Positions 5,948 through 6,612 of a stretch of 6,612 bases of DNA are shown piece after piece. Numbering within the stretch: position 1 is the first letter of the stretch; each line of letters opens with the position of its first letter. The stretch comes from Hyphomicrobiales bacterium (lineage in GTDB: Bacteria; Pseudomonadota; Alphaproteobacteria; Rhizobiales; Aestuariivirgaceae), in contig JALWJW010000089.1 in NCBI GenBank assembly GCA_026996935.1, positions 1 to 6,612 on the forward strand, given 5' to 3'. The notes under the pieces are model-generated. The model did not search any database, was not told where the DNA came from, and saw only the letters and a program-made list of their open reading frames with translations. Both the position numbers and the translations under genes were made by a program.

Positions 5948-6433
5948 ATGTATGAAGCAGCACGAAAGCATATTGAAGCAGAAGCAAAGCGCGAAGCTGA
6001 AAAACGGGCAAAAAAACTCGAGCAAAAACGCGCATGGCAACGAAACGGCAACGATAAAGTTTATACCGTTGGCGAACTTGCCAGCGAGCACGATGTCTCA
6101 ACCAGATCACTAAGGTTTTATGAAGAACAGGGTTTGCTCAATCCCTTACGCCGCGGTCGCACCCGGTTTTTCACCCAAAAAGACAGAGTACGATTAAAAC
6201 TGGTCTTGCGCGGTAAACGCCTTGGCTTTTCCCTGGCAGAAATTAAAGAAATCGTCTTGATGTATGATGCAGAACCTGGCGAAACAGGCCAGCTAAAACT
6301 TCTTATCAATACCATTGCTGAAAAGCGCGACATTCTTGAACAGCGCCAACGTGACCTAGATATCACATTGCGCGAAATGCAAGATGTCGAAGCCAAATGT
6401 CTGGCCCAATTGCGCCAGCTCGATCAGGAATAA
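5948..6433 (+). CDS. MerR-family transcriptional regulator
   Basis: This is a 161-residue DNA-binding regulator. The winged helix-turn-helix covers about 39-107: VYTVGELASEHDVSTRSLRF, then YEEQGLL at 58-64, the wing RRGRTRFF at 68-75 and the second helical part LGFSLAEIKEIVLMYD at 92-107. A long C-terminal dimerisation helix follows (about 114-160, rich in Leu, Arg and Glu). There is no metal-binding cysteine pair (C151 is alone), which argues against a mercury, copper or zinc sensor. The short effector region and the IVLMYD segment resemble the LiuR-like subgroup that controls acyl-CoA and branched-chain amino acid breakdown; this is a family inference. The first 37 residues form a lysine-, glutamate- and alanine-rich helix, unusual for a family whose members mostly begin directly at the helix-turn-helix. 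The thioesterase gene starts 5 nt after the stop, so the two are probably co-transcribed and controlled by the dyad upstream. Confidence 0.92.
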   Translation: MYEAARKHIEAEAKREAEKRAKKLEQKRAWQRNGNDKVYTVGELASEHDVSTRSLRFYEEQGLLNPLRRGRTRFFTQKDRVRLKLVLRGKRLGFSLAEIKEIVLMYDAEPGETGQLKLLINTIAEKRDILEQRQRDLDITLREMQDVEAKCLAQLRQLDQE

Positions 6434-6438
6434 AGGTA

Positions 6439-6612
6439 ATGAGTTGGCACACCCAACCACCCCGTAATCCCGATTACTCACAAAGAATAAAAAGCAGTTT
6501 TTCCGCCCAACCTTTTATGAATTACCTCGGTGCTACTTTACAGCGCGTTGAGCATGGACACGTGGACATTCTCTTACCAATAAACACCAATTTAAACCAA
6601 CAGCATGGGTTT
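6439..6612 (+). CDS. PaaI-family hotdog thioesterase, N-terminal part only
   Basis: An open frame begins at ATG 6439 and runs off the window edge, giving 58 residues. SAQPFMNYLGATLQRVEHGH at 22-41 is followed by VDILLPINTNLNQQHGF at 42-58, matching the beginning of PaaI-like hotdog-fold acyl-CoA thioesterases, where the segment normally continues into VHGG. These cytosolic enzymes hydrolyse acyl- or aryl-CoA esters. The catalytic aspartate or glutamate lies further on and is not visible. The ribosome site is AAGG only 2 nt from the ATG, so translation may depend on coupling to the MerR-type gene, whose stop is 5 nt upstream. Placement beside a LiuR-like regulator suggests a role in acyl-CoA metabolism, but substrate is open. 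Confidence 0.85.
   Translation, partial: MSWHTQPPRNPDYSQRIKSSFSAQPFMNYLGATLQRVEHGHVDILLPINTNLNQQHGF

Noticed and set aside
1..6612. Mobile elements, CRISPR array, phage or defence genes
   Set aside because: No transposase, integrase, spaced repeat series or nuclease-like protein is seen; every long frame is accounted for by a housekeeping, transport or regulatory gene.

Overview
The window is a stretch of ordinary-looking chromosome from an alphaproteobacterium. The evidence is the order D-alanyl-D-alanine carboxypeptidase / tmk / holB, a delta-prime subunit without the zinc-binding cysteine module, a DUF1244 protein, and the sequence character of the MgtE and MerR proteins. Base composition looks moderate (mid-40s % GC by eye, not computed). 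That is low for the group and fits a marine or host-associated lineage; genus cannot be assigned from this sequence.

Layout. (1) Positions 2-2039, + strand: the 3' end of a penicillin-binding-protein-5-type carboxypeptidase, then thymidylate kinase (tmk) and DNA polymerase III delta-prime (holB). They are packed with a 2-nt gap and an ATGA overlap, so they form one transcription unit for wall maturation and DNA replication. (2) A small GC-rich hairpin (2054-2068) separates convergent genes. (3) Positions 2074-3853, - strand: a tungstate-type ABC permease (tupB-like, GTG start), its ATPase (tupC-like, 11-nt overlap) and a DUF1244 protein 18 nt further on. They probably form one unit transcribed leftwards. 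No gene for the periplasmic binding protein (TupA) is present next to them. (4) A divergent control region, 3854-4017, holds a 10-bp palindrome and a 9-bp inverted repeat that ends one base before the mgtE Shine-Dalgarno. (5) Positions 4018-5858, + strand: an MgtE magnesium channel and a GNAT acetyltransferase joined by an ATGA overlap. (6) Positions 5899-6612, + strand: a promoter with an imperfect palindrome, a MerR-family regulator with an unusual charged N-terminal extension, and 5 nt later the start of a PaaI-type hotdog thioesterase that runs off the window.

The genes fall into housekeeping and transport groups. I see no mobile element, CRISPR array, tRNA, rRNA, phage gene or defence system, and nothing that amounts to a new system. 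The points most worth checking are the orphan tupBC pair with its DUF1244 follower, the inverted repeat in front of mgtE, and the likely self-regulated MerR/thioesterase unit.
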